In this document: positions 45,633 to 53,333 of the stretch, piece by piece
Layout of the letters: each line of letters starts with the position of its first letter
How positions within the stretch are numbered: the stretch's first letter is position 1
DNA from: Nitrospinaceae bacterium
Lineage (GTDB): Bacteria > Nitrospinota_A > UBA7883 > JAJDBK01
Assembly (NCBI GenBank): GCA_029261405.1
Contig: JAJDBK010000045.1
Location: 54,805-118,804 of the forward strand
DNA length: 64,000 nucleotides
Direction of reading: 5' to 3'
The notes under the pieces: generated by a model
Seen by the model: only the letters and a program-made list of their open reading frames with translations
Database searches by the model: none
Told to the model about the DNA's origin: nothing
Made by a program: the position numbers and the translations under genes

Positions 45633-45842
45633 TTGAACACGCATAAAGATATTCTGGATAACCTTAAAACTGTCTGCCAATGTAAAGGGATCAAGAAAGG
45701 CGCATTTAAAAAACTGATCGACGAAGGGAAAACCACTCCGGGGGAGCTTAACAAAGCAAGCGGCGCTGGCTCCGGTGATTGCCAGGGGAGAAGGTGCGGT
45801 CCCCGTATCGACGATCTCTTGAAGAGCCATCCCCGGGAATAG
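45633..45842 (+). CDS. BFD-type [2Fe-2S]-binding small protein
   Basis: 69 residues. The cysteines in VCQCKGIKKGAFKKLIDEGK and GAGSGDCQGRRCGPRI fit the bacterioferritin-associated ferredoxin / NifU-middle-domain pattern CxC(x30)CxxxxC for one [2Fe-2S] cluster. The start is a TTG at 45633 with AAAGAAG upstream. It lies 26 bp after the kinase gene and upstream of the sulfur locus. It may be an electron carrier, but its partner is not shown. Confidence 0.75.
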   Translation: MNTHKDILDNLKTVCQCKGIKKGAFKKLIDEGKTTPGELNKASGAGSGDCQGRRCGPRIDDLLKSHPRE

Positions 45843-45905
45843 ACTTTTGGCATAACCATTAATGAATCAGGTTATTTAATTAATCTATTTTCCACAGGGG
45901 ATTAA

Positions 45906-45974
45906 ATGGCCTATATTTATCCTATGGTTGGTGTGAAAAAATCTGATTGTCGGGATTGCATCCGCCAACCATAG
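45906..45974 (+). CDS. Possible 22-residue leader peptide with CxxC
   Basis: ATG at 45906 with AGGGG six bases upstream opens a short frame coding MAYIYPMVGVKKSDCRDCIR plus two residues, ending at TAG 45974. The codons for YPMVG and RQP are the two arms of a perfect 11-bp inverted repeat, so translation would alter the RNA fold. It lies just before the first cytochrome of the sulfur locus. It could be a regulatory leader or a chance frame. Confidence 0.3.
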   Translation: MAYIYPMVGVKKSDCRDCIRQP

Positions 45975-45975
45975 G
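45921..45975. repeat. Perfect 11-bp inverted repeat upstream of the sulfur locus
   Basis: CCTATGGTTGG at 45921-45931 and CCAACCATAGG at 45965-45975 are exact inverted copies separated by 33 bp. No T-run follows, so it is not a simple terminator. It could be a hairpin in the leader or two halves of an operator. The rest of 45843-46016 shows no other signal. Confidence 0.5.
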
Positions 45976-46016
45976 CGCTTTCCACCGGAAACTATTATCC
46001 AGGGAACATGTAACAT

Positions 46017-46391
46017 ATGCGAATTATCCATTTCACCGCCTGTCTGATATTTTCAGCCTCCGTCTCTTTCGCATCGGAAATCGATGTCGATGCAATAGAG
46101 AACCCCGTAACCGTCGATTCGGCCTCCATAACAAAAGGCGCCAAACTCTACCAGAAACATTGCGTCGTCTGCCACGGTGAGAAGATGGATGGGAACGGTC
46201 CATCTGCAGAAAGTTTTGAAGTCGCCCCCTGGGGATTTATCGACGGTGAACTAAAAGAGATAAGTGACGGTTATCTATTCCAGCAGATTAAAAACGGTGG
46301 CCCATGGTTCGAGATGCCACCTTTTGTTCTGGCGCTCAAAGACGAACAGATCTGGAACCTTGTGAACTATCTGAAGTCGCTGGGCAAATAA
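46017..46391 (+). CDS. Periplasmic monohaem cytochrome c
   Basis: 124 residues. Residues 1-19 are a signal peptide ending VSFASE. One haem motif CVVCH sits in KLYQKHCVVCHGEKMDGNGP, and the distal ligand is probably a Met in GPWFEMPPF. The C-terminal helix LKDEQIWNLVNYLKSLGK is typical of class I cytochromes. It starts a run of plus-strand genes with SoxYZ and probably takes electrons from sulfur-compound oxidation. Confidence 0.88.
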   Translation: MRIIHFTACLIFSASVSFASEIDVDAIENPVTVDSASITKGAKLYQKHCVVCHGEKMDGNGPSAESFEVAPWGFIDGELKEISDGYLFQQIKNGGPWFEMPPFVLALKDEQIWNLVNYLKSLGK

Positions 46392-46464
46392 CGAAAGGTT
46401 TTACAACGTTCCGGAGCAGGGCGTTATAATTCAGATATAAACAATTATTGTAGGGGAAACCTAA

Positions 46465-47331
46465 ATGTTCAAAAGTAGATTGGTGTTACCTGTATTTGTC
46501 GGCCTTCTCCTGGCTGTCGGAAGCGTTACTCCAGCCTCGGCGAGCGACTACCTTGTAAACGTCGTTCTCGATAAAACGAAGAAGATGGCCCTTATCAACC
46601 CCGACACTTATGAAGTGGAGCGGTATATCGACCTTCCGGTTCTCGGAACTCATGGAGTCACACCATCGCCAGACGGAAAGTATGTCTATATCAACGCTAT
46701 GCCACCTGCGGATATCGTGGAGTTTGATGTAGCCAACGGTGGTGTCAGCAAGTGGTTTGAGATCAAGGAGACCTCCAAAAGCTGTGGTATCCAGGTGGCG
46801 CCGGACGGGCAACACATAGTCTCCGCAAGCCAAAGCAAAAAAATGGTTATCCTGAACAGGGTGACGGGTGAATATACCGCCATCGATACACCGACCGACA
46901 CGCATCAGTTCACTTTTGGCCCCGATGGCAACGTCTATGTAGCCGGCGGAAAAGGTGGAGAGGTCTATATCGTAGACTGGAAAGCCCGCAAACTTACCGG
47001 CAGTTTCAAAGTCGGCAAAATGCCTCACGGTGTCTCTTTCTCCGCCGATGGATCGAAAATCCTCGTTAGTCTTCGTGGTGAAAACCGGGTCGCTATTTTC
47101 GACGCCGCATCCAGGAAAGAGGTTGGTAGCATTCCGATAGAGGTCTCTGAAGGGGGGCTATGCAACATCGCCCTCATGCCGGACCATAAAACCTACTGGC
47201 TGGCTGAAACTTTCGGCAGGTCTATCCATATAATCGATGCGCATACTCTCAAGCCGATCAAGAAGATCGCTGTCGATGGGGAGCCGCATCACGCTCTGCC
47301 GACAACAGCGAAAATGGCCGCTCCGAAGTAA
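46465..47331 (+). CDS. Periplasmic YVTN-type beta-propeller protein
   Basis: 288 residues. A signal peptide (VFVGLLLAVGSVTPASAS) is followed by seven-bladed propeller repeats such as HGVTPSPDGKYVYIN, CGIQVAPDGQHIVSAS, HQFTFGPDGNVYVAGG and HGVSFSADGSKILVS. It is like the NirF/quinohaemoprotein-associated and YVTN families. No catalytic residues can be named. It lies between two cytochromes c of the sulfur locus, so a periplasmic redox or scaffold role is likely. Confidence 0.8.
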   Translation: MFKSRLVLPVFVGLLLAVGSVTPASASDYLVNVVLDKTKKMALINPDTYEVERYIDLPVLGTHGVTPSPDGKYVYINAMPPADIVEFDVANGGVSKWFEIKETSKSCGIQVAPDGQHIVSASQSKKMVILNRVTGEYTAIDTPTDTHQFTFGPDGNVYVAGGKGGEVYIVDWKARKLTGSFKVGKMPHGVSFSADGSKILVSLRGENRVAIFDAASRKEVGSIPIEVSEGGLCNIALMPDHKTYWLAETFGRSIHIIDAHTLKPIKKIAVDGEPHHALPTTAKMAAPK

Positions 47332-47397
47332 CGGCATTACGACTCAATGATGGCAGTCTCCCCGACGCTTTGCCAGGGAGACTGCGCTCGTAAATAT

Positions 47398-47760
47398 ATG
47401 AACTCCTCACTCAAATTTGCTCTGGCGACACTGGCGGTTCTTCCGGTCTCTGTCACCGCCCCTTTTGCCGGAGAGATGTTTCCAGATAAAACTGTAAAAA
47501 TGACGTATGTATTAAATTGCGCCGAATGCCACGGGAGAAGCGCGGAAGGTTCGATGGAGGGGCCGCCGCTCGTAAATATGGAATTTATCAAAACAACAAC
47601 CGTTCAAAATATTGAAACGATAATAATTAAAGGCGTTAATTCCACTGAGAAAAGATACCCGACAGAGAAAATGGCGGCGGTAATGCCGGGATTCAAAAAC
47701 GATTTATCAGCTGAAGAAGTCGCGGCGCTTGCCCGGCTCGTTCAAGGCTGGAATAAATAA
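47398..47760 (+). CDS. Periplasmic monohaem cytochrome c, second
   Basis: 120 residues from the ATG at 47398; a longer frame to 47347 would spoil the signal peptide (SLKFALATLAVLPVSVTAPF). The haem motif CAECH sits in YVLNCAECHGRSAEGSMEGP, and a likely Met ligand in KMAAVMPGF. The final helix SAEEVAALARLVQGW fits class I cytochromes. No clear ribosome site is close to the start. It ends 11 bp before soxY. Confidence 0.85.
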   Translation: MNSSLKFALATLAVLPVSVTAPFAGEMFPDKTVKMTYVLNCAECHGRSAEGSMEGPPLVNMEFIKTTTVQNIETIIIKGVNSTEKRYPTEKMAAVMPGFKNDLSAEEVAALARLVQGWNK

Positions 47761-47771
47761 CAGGAGGGTTT

Positions 47772-48239
47772 ATGATGAATGTTAACCGGAGAGATTTTAT
47801 TCAACGGGTCGGCCTGGGGGTTTTTACTGTAACCCTGGGAAGCATGGCTCTTTCCCGGGTCGCTTCAGCCGTCACACTGCCAAACGATTTAAACCGGGCG
47901 AAAGATAAATACAACCTTCAAGGTCTCGAAAAACAACATACACCGCAACTCAAGGTGCCTCTGGTGGCCGAAGATGGCCGGGTCGTGCCTGTGGAGATGA
48001 CTCTCGACCATCCGATGGAAGAAGACCATTACATCGAAAGCGTCACCTTCGTTGTCATAGACGATCCCCTGGCGGCGAAATGCCAGTACAACTTCACCCC
48101 GCAAAGCGGGAAACCGTTTTTCAAGTTCCAGTCCCGAATGGACGCAGGCACAAAGACCGTCTCCGCCATCGTGGTCTGTAGCAAACATGGGCGATGGGTA
48201 GGCGACGCCCAGATGCGGATCGTGGGAGGAGGGTGCTGA
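47772..48239 (+). CDS. soxY: Thiosulfate-oxidising carrier protein SoxY
   Basis: 155 residues. The start has a strong AGGAGGG site. A Tat signal (NRRDFIQRVG) leads the protein. The core matches SoxY (MTLDHPMEEDHYIESVTFVV, YNFTPQSGKPFFKFQSRMD). The chain ends ...MRIVGGGC, with the cysteine as the very last residue. SoxY normally carries sulfur intermediates on the Cys of a C-terminal GGCGG arm, so this arm lacks the last two glycines. It is the partner of SoxZ, which starts 1 bp after the stop. Confidence 0.88.
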   Translation: MMNVNRRDFIQRVGLGVFTVTLGSMALSRVASAVTLPNDLNRAKDKYNLQGLEKQHTPQLKVPLVAEDGRVVPVEMTLDHPMEEDHYIESVTFVVIDDPLAAKCQYNFTPQSGKPFFKFQSRMDAGTKTVSAIVVCSKHGRWVGDAQMRIVGGGC

Positions 48240-48240
48240 C

Positions 48241-48579
48241 ATGGCGAGAAAAACATCTCCCAAAATCAAACTGGTTAAAAGGATCAAAAAAGGGGACGTG
48301 ATCGAGGTTCAGGTAAGCCAGAAATTCGAGTCTAAAACCGGCCTGGGCCTCTTCCCCGACTCTGAGGAATTTCTGCGGAAAGAACCGGCGGTCTATCTCA
48401 ATGAGATGAAAGCCTACTACAACGGTAAAGTTATCGGCAGTATGTCGATGTCCTCCGCCGTCAGCGCCAATCCGAGAATATCTTTTCCATTGCAAGTTGA
48501 TGAACCGGGAACCCTCAAGGTGGTTTTTACATCTAATACCGGGGAAACCTTTGAATCGACCAAGGATATAAAATTCTGA
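48241..48579 (+). CDS. soxZ: Sulfur-oxidation carrier partner SoxZ
   Basis: 112 residues, the usual SoxZ size, without signal peptide; it would travel through Tat bound to SoxY. It has KRIKKGDVIEVQVSQKFESK, an AVYLNEMKAYYNGK strand, SSAVSANPRISFPLQV and FTSNTGETFESTKDIKF. It forms the heterodimer that carries the sulfur substrate on SoxY. It follows soxY directly and precedes a sulfur transporter. Confidence 0.92.
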   Translation: MARKTSPKIKLVKRIKKGDVIEVQVSQKFESKTGLGLFPDSEEFLRKEPAVYLNEMKAYYNGKVIGSMSMSSAVSANPRISFPLQVDEPGTLKVVFTSNTGETFESTKDIKF

Positions 48580-48592
48580 TTGGGTAAAAGTA

Positions 48593-49732
48593 TTGGAAAC
48601 GTATAAATCCCTCTTCAGGGAGAGTTGGAACCCCCTGATGGTCGGAGCTTTGATCGGCTTCGTTAACACCATGATGTTCGCATACGAAAGCCCTTGGGCC
48701 GTCTTCACCGGTCTGCGAAACTGGGGTCTGCACTTTCTCGAATTTTGTGGTGTCGGCGATGTCGCTCAGGTATCTCCGTGGGAACATGTCAGCTCCGTTA
48801 TGGACTTGGGGTTTTTAGCTGGCGCGTTCGGCTCGGCGTTGCTGGCGCGGGAGTTTGCGCTACGTTTCCCACCGGTTCGTGAAGCGATAAAAGGGATTGT
48901 TGGTGGCGCGTTGATGGGAATAGGCGCCAATCTATCAAGAGGTTGCACAGTGGGAGGTTTCTACAGCTCCATAGCCTCCATGTCGGTGAGCGGTCTCTGG
49001 ATGATGCTGGGACTTTTTATAGGCGTTATTATCGGCCTTAAATATCTTATCTGGGAAAAACGGTCCGGTCCGGTCAAAGGAGGGCATGGTTTCATGCTCT
49101 CCGTTCCGGCAATGGTACAGATACCGTTTGGCGCCATCGCCATAGTAACCGCTTTGCTCGCTATCCCCTACTATTACGACTACCTAGACTTTAACGAGCT
49201 GGCTATCATGTTCAGCTTTACCGCCATGCTAGGCATTATCAACCAACGCTCCCGTTTCTGCGTTGTCAGGGCCATTCGTGATCCGTTCATGACTGGTGAC
49301 GGAGAGATGACTCGGGCTCTCATTGTCGCCTTTTTTGTCGCCATAATTGGATTTACGACCCTGAAGTATGCGGAAATCCGGGAGGTCACTGTCCATATCA
49401 ACCCGTCAGCGGGGTGGCCCGCTCTTGTTGGAGGTATTATTTTCGGTATCGGTATGACGCTGGCCGGTGGTTGCGCGTCTGGCGCTCTCTGGAGAGCTGG
49501 TGAAGGGCATGTCAAACTTATCCTGGCCGTTATCAGCTTCGCTATTTTTGCGGCGGCCACACATCTGTTCCTGCAACTGGTTGTTGAATATTCGTATCAC
49601 AAGAGAATGTTCCTGCCAGACGTAACGGGGAGTTGGTTATACGCCATCGGCATTCTGGCCGCTGTCATGGCTCTGTGGCACTTTGTTGTTTCGTGGAACG
49701 AACGAACCGAGAAGCTGGTTATTTTGAAGTGA
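48593..49732 (+). CDS. YeeE/YedE-family sulfur-compound transporter
   Basis: 379 residues with about ten hydrophobic segments. The two halves each hold a conserved cysteine motif: ANLSRGCTVGGFYS and LAGGCASGALWRAGEG, as in thiosulfate transporters of the TsuA/YeeE family, whose pore cysteines pass thiosulfate. A further Cys motif NQRSRFCVVRAIRDP is also typical. The start is a TTG at 48593. The neighbours soxYZ support movement of thiosulfate or sulfane sulfur across the inner membrane. Confidence 0.9.
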   Translation: METYKSLFRESWNPLMVGALIGFVNTMMFAYESPWAVFTGLRNWGLHFLEFCGVGDVAQVSPWEHVSSVMDLGFLAGAFGSALLAREFALRFPPVREAIKGIVGGALMGIGANLSRGCTVGGFYSSIASMSVSGLWMMLGLFIGVIIGLKYLIWEKRSGPVKGGHGFMLSVPAMVQIPFGAIAIVTALLAIPYYYDYLDFNELAIMFSFTAMLGIINQRSRFCVVRAIRDPFMTGDGEMTRALIVAFFVAIIGFTTLKYAEIREVTVHINPSAGWPALVGGIIFGIGMTLAGGCASGALWRAGEGHVKLILAVISFAIFAAATHLFLQLVVEYSYHKRMFLPDVTGSWLYAIGILAAVMALWHFVVSWNERTEKLVILK

Positions 49733-49736
49733 TCGA

Positions 49737-50159
49737 ATGGATCCTGATTCGGCAATCGTAACCATCGAGTTTGAGGAGGTCGAGTTTGAAGACCTGCTCG
49801 ACAGCCTGATCAAGGAGATCGAACTAAAAAACTACCGCGTTCTGAAAGTCGCCAACGTCGATAATATCAAGGATCGGGTCGGGCTGACCAAAGACCTTGA
49901 AATAGTCTATAGCCACTACAAAATCATTGAGTTTTGCAACCTTTTCACCTGTAGCGCCATGACGGTGGCCGATAGCAGGGCGGGGGTCTTTCTCCCCCAG
50001 CGTTTCGCCCTCTATAAAAGGGTAGATGAAACGCTCATAGAACTCTCATACCTTAAACCTACAGCGGTCGCAAAGTTCTTCGGCTCTAAAGAGATGATGA
50101 AAACCGCCATAATACTAGATACGGAAATGAACGATGTCATATCAGCTATTGAAGAGTAG
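49737..50159 (+). CDS. DUF302-family protein
   Basis: 140 residues with the DUF302 pattern: a start strand, the helix EDLLDSLIKEIELKNYRVLK, YSHYKIIEFCNLFTCSAMTV and VFLPQRFALYKR. DUF302 proteins accompany sulfur-oxidation and YeeE genes in many bacteria but have no agreed function. No signal peptide is seen. It follows the transporter by 4 bp and overlaps the next gene by 26 bp. Confidence 0.75.
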   Translation: MDPDSAIVTIEFEEVEFEDLLDSLIKEIELKNYRVLKVANVDNIKDRVGLTKDLEIVYSHYKIIEFCNLFTCSAMTVADSRAGVFLPQRFALYKRVDETLIELSYLKPTAVAKFFGSKEMMKTAIILDTEMNDVISAIEE

Positions 50160-50457
50160 TCTCCTCACATTCGCTCTGTTAGTCATAATTACAACGGCAA
50201 CCAACGTTTATGCTGAAACCAAAACTCTCCTGGTGGCTTTCGACAGAAACCTTCTCTGTTGCCTCATGAATCATATGCGTCTCGAAGAGTTGCTGACAGA
50301 TATCGACGGGATTGAAGGCGCCGATTTCCGCCAACGGAAAAGGGAGATTCTGGTGAGCTACGATACGTCGAAAATTGCTGTTCCAGCGATTGTTGATCAT
50401 GTAGTCAGGATTACCGGAGTCGATAAGGAGATCATTCTGCTCCCCGATTCAGAATGA
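50134..50457 (+). CDS. Exported small protein with HMA-like fold
   Basis: 107 residues. A signal peptide (LLTFALLVIITTATNVYAET) is followed by an alpha-beta domain like heavy-metal-associated proteins: strand LLVAFD, CCLMNH, helix RLEELLTDIDGIEGADF, strand REILVSYDTSKI and helix AIVDHVVRITG. The CC pair replaces the usual CxxC. It may bind a metal or polysulfide in the periplasm; this is inference from the fold and place. It is the last gene of the sulfur locus, ending just before a repeat element. Confidence 0.5.
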   Translation: MSYQLLKSSLLTFALLVIITTATNVYAETKTLLVAFDRNLLCCLMNHMRLEELLTDIDGIEGADFRQRKREILVSYDTSKIAVPAIVDHVVRITGVDKEIILLPDSE

Positions 50458-50462
50458 TTACG

Positions 50463-50673
50463 CTAGGAGTCTGTCGGACTTGGGGGTTCGTTAGCGAAGT
50501 GGCTCGGCCACAGCGATAAGGTTTTGAGTCAGATTTATTGCACTTTTGAGGTGTAATCGCCGTGGTCGCACCACTTCGCCGAAAAAGGGCGCAAAATCTG
50601 GCCGAAACCGGGCCATATCGCTGTGGTCGCACCACTTTGTAGCAGAATCATCCCAAGTCCGACAGGCTCCTAG
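50463..50673. repeat. MITE-like element of repeat family 1 (complete)
   Basis: A 211-bp unit with 22-bp terminal inverted repeats that differ at one base: 50463-50484 and 50652-50673. The interior carries several copies of GTGGTCGCACCACT-like palindromes and GTGGCTCGGCCACAGCG. There is no coding capacity. Partial copies lie at 411-440, 27361-27444 and, degenerate, 61463-61496. It sits just downstream of the sulfur locus. 50674-50787 shows no further feature. Confidence 0.75.
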
Positions 50674-50787
50674 GTAACACTATAAGCTCTTGAATGTCTT
50701 GACATACACCCCTTGTTACGGTTGAATGGTGGATTGATGGGGCCTCTCTTTTACCCTGCATAAACCACTTTGTTATCCGTAACTGCG

Positions 50788-52848
50788 ATGTTTGAAAAGT
50801 CGAAGATCAGAAGTATTCTTGCAAGCTATCCGAAGGCCGAAGCGGCTGAACGTAAGGGGTTTATCGAACGACTCAATACATTCGGCGATATGTGTCTGCC
50901 TTTATTAGCCGATCAGGTACGTTCTCGTGTCATGCTTTTCGCCGATGCGTTGGAGATATCAACCGGTCTCTACTCAAAGGATCGCCTTGCCGCTTTCATC
51001 AGCGGACTTGCCGACCCGATGGAACCTGTCCGGGAGCTTTTTATTCAGACAATACGCAACGAAGGGAAACCCGCTATAGCCCCTTCGCTTGTGGAGAGCC
51101 TGACCGATAACGACCTGCTGGTAAGAAGTAATATTGCAAAACTTCTCATCGAGCTTGGCGGAGTGGCCATGGCGCCTAAAATATTGCCGTTGCTTCAGAG
51201 CCGGAGCGTTGATGTTAAAAAAACCGTCATCGAACTATTAGGTGAACTGAAAGCTGAAAATACCGCTGTCGCATTGGCGCCATTGCTCGACGACCCCGAT
51301 TCGTATATACGCAGAAAATGCGCTGAAGCCCTCCATCTGTTAAAAGACAAGGCGGTGTTGCCCCAGCTTCGCGCCGCCGCTCAAAAGCATAACGATCCGG
51401 CGATGATGAAGGTCATTATTGAGACCATTGGTGATATCGGCGGACCGGAGGATGGTATCGCCCTTCTCAAGCTTGTGCAGAGCCAGAATATGGTGGTCAG
51501 GAATATGGCTGTAGACGCCATTATAAAAGTCGCCGACTCGACCCTGGCGCCGGAGGTGGTCAAGATTCTGGGTCATGAAGATGTGAATATACGTCGATCC
51601 GCGGTCGATATCCTTAACGGCCTGAAAGACAGGAAAACAGCGGCGGCCCTGATACAAGCGCTCAAGGATGGAGATTGGTGGGTTCGTGAGATAGCCACTG
51701 AAGCCTTGAGCGATCTTGGCGGCGGAAAAATCAGCGGCATGATTCTGGGCCTGCTGTTCGACGAGGATGTAAACGTTCGTCGCTCCGCTGTGGAATTCTA
51801 CTGCAAGGTGAAAGAGGAGCGAGCCTACAGGTACCTTATAAAACTACTTAAGGACAAGGACTGGTGGGTCCGAGAAAAATCGGTCACAGCTTTGGGGGTT
51901 ATCGGATCACCGGAGGCCATCCCAGATATAATCGCCCTGCATAACGACACCGAGGTCAAGTGGGCCATTGCTCCAGCCTTAACCGCAATCGGTACCGATG
52001 CGGCGGCAAAGGCGCTAAAGACACTTCTCTCTGACGACCAGCGGGGGATACGCCTCGAAGCGTTAAAAGCCCTCTCCCAGATAGAAGGCGCCGAGTCGCT
52101 TGAGTCAATCAAATACGCCGCCCGCGACAAGGACCCGGAAGTCCAGAGCGCCGCTCTTGTAACCTTGAGAAAAATCACAGGCAAAGTCTGGATGGCGGAC
52201 GATTTTATCGAAGAGGAGAAAACAACCACAGGTTCCAGTCTGATAATTTCCCGCAACTGCAATCCCGGCGACATACTCACAGAAGCGATCATGGTGGTTG
52301 ATGTTTATAAATCGACCAATATAGCCGCCACTTATGGCGACTCCGCCGCATACAAGATGCTTTCCGACCTCGGCGAAATTATTATTCCTTTAGCTCAAAT
52401 GCGTAACCTCGCTTTTTCCAAAGGGACAGGGGACGGATTCCTGATGACGTTCAATTCTGTTGATGACGCTGTTTATGTGGCCACGGAAACACTAAAGAAA
52501 ACCGCTGAACGGAACAGCAGAACGGACAAAAAAATCTGGTTGATACTCAGGTTTGCCATTCATCTGGGGGAGACGAGGGTTGATAACAACCTCGACCGTA
52601 TCGGGCTTGCTGTGAACATGACATTCAGGATAGAAGGGGTTCGGGGGCATGGTGTAAAAATGGGCGAAGGGGTAAAGGTTGACCTGCCCGAAGAGAACCG
52701 AATTGTTCTGTCGGAAACGGCGCACAACCAGATTGCGGACGAAGAGGGCGATAGATCGTTGCTGTTAGGTTATTTTGAGCTTAAGGGTATCTCCGGGTTG
52801 CACCCGGTCTATTATCTGGATCAGTCGGGATCGGTTAACCGGGGCTGA
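50788..52848 (+). CDS. HEAT-repeat protein with class III nucleotide cyclase domain
   Basis: 686 residues from the ATG at 50788; a TTG at 50770 is possible. Residues about 60-475 are HEAT repeats, roughly one per 31 residues (PEVVKILGHEDVNIRRSAVD, IQALKDGDWWVREIATEALS, LIKLLKDKDWWVREKSVTAL). Residues 500-660 form a class III adenylate/guanylate cyclase fold with MVVDVYKSTNIAA (first metal Asp), GTGDGFLMTF (second metal site) and IGLAVNMTFRIE. No signal or membrane segment is present. The HEAT part probably binds a protein that controls cAMP or cGMP synthesis. The window also has a cNMP-domain redox protein, but no link can be shown. Confidence 0.85.
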   Translation: MFEKSKIRSILASYPKAEAAERKGFIERLNTFGDMCLPLLADQVRSRVMLFADALEISTGLYSKDRLAAFISGLADPMEPVRELFIQTIRNEGKPAIAPSLVESLTDNDLLVRSNIAKLLIELGGVAMAPKILPLLQSRSVDVKKTVIELLGELKAENTAVALAPLLDDPDSYIRRKCAEALHLLKDKAVLPQLRAAAQKHNDPAMMKVIIETIGDIGGPEDGIALLKLVQSQNMVVRNMAVDAIIKVADSTLAPEVVKILGHEDVNIRRSAVDILNGLKDRKTAAALIQALKDGDWWVREIATEALSDLGGGKISGMILGLLFDEDVNVRRSAVEFYCKVKEERAYRYLIKLLKDKDWWVREKSVTALGVIGSPEAIPDIIALHNDTEVKWAIAPALTAIGTDAAAKALKTLLSDDQRGIRLEALKALSQIEGAESLESIKYAARDKDPEVQSAALVTLRKITGKVWMADDFIEEEKTTTGSSLIISRNCNPGDILTEAIMVVDVYKSTNIAATYGDSAAYKMLSDLGEIIIPLAQMRNLAFSKGTGDGFLMTFNSVDDAVYVATETLKKTAERNSRTDKKIWLILRFAIHLGETRVDNNLDRIGLAVNMTFRIEGVRGHGVKMGEGVKVDLPEENRIVLSETAHNQIADEEGDRSLLLGYFELKGISGLHPVYYLDQSGSVNRG

Positions 52849-52857
52849 CCGACCTGT

Positions 52858-53067
52858 TTATTGTTCCACTTTCAGCACATTTTTTGCGTGGATTCCTTTA
52901 GGGCCCTGGCAAATTTCAAAACTTACCGCCTGCCCATCCTCTAAAGATCGGTATCCATCCTCGCTGATGGCTGAAAAGTGGACGAACACATCCGCTTCGC
53001 TACCATCTTCCTGGATAAACCCGTAACCTTTAGCATTGTTAAACCATTTGACCGTGCCTATCGCCAT
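52858..53067 (-). CDS. csp: Cold-shock-family RNA chaperone
   Basis: 69 residues from the ATG at 53067, which gives the canonical start [21 protein letters not shown]1 (KGYGFI) and RNP2 (VFVHFS) are intact, and it ends [17 protein letters not shown]. These proteins bind single-stranded RNA and DNA and melt RNA structure. A frame extending to 53091 is not needed. The gene has a long 5' leader. It converges with the cyclase gene, 9 bp apart. Confidence 0.95.
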   Translation of the reverse strand: MAIGTVKWFNNAKGYGFIQEDGSEADVFVHFSAISEDGYRSLEDGQAVSFEICQGPKGIHAKNVLKVEQ

Positions 53068-53294
53068 GTTATACCCCCTTAAACGACGCAAGGTTCACAG
53101 CGTAGGGCTGTGGTGGAAAAACAGGCGTAGCTACCGGAGAAAATATCGGTTTCGTTTGGTGGCAAAATAGAAACGCTTTTTTTCTCGCCGGGTAGACCGC
53201 CAACCCCTCACCGTTTTCCGGACCCCCTGCCAGTTCAGAAAACGCAACTATAATCAGGCAAGTTTACCATACATAAATGGATCTGTAATGGCAA
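53068..53294 (-). promoter_or_regulatory. Long leader and candidate promoter of the cold-shock gene
   Basis: On the minus strand TTGCCA (53294-53289) and TATGGT (53271-53266) are 17 bp apart. They would start an mRNA near 53259, leaving a leader of about 190 bases before the ATG. Long structured leaders are usual for cspA-type genes and act as cold sensors. A ribosome site AAGGGGG lies 5-6 bases before the ATG. Confidence 0.4.
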
Positions 53295-53333
53295 GCTTTT
53301 TTTGTTGGAGTCTGCGCTATTATTTCCCGGCAT

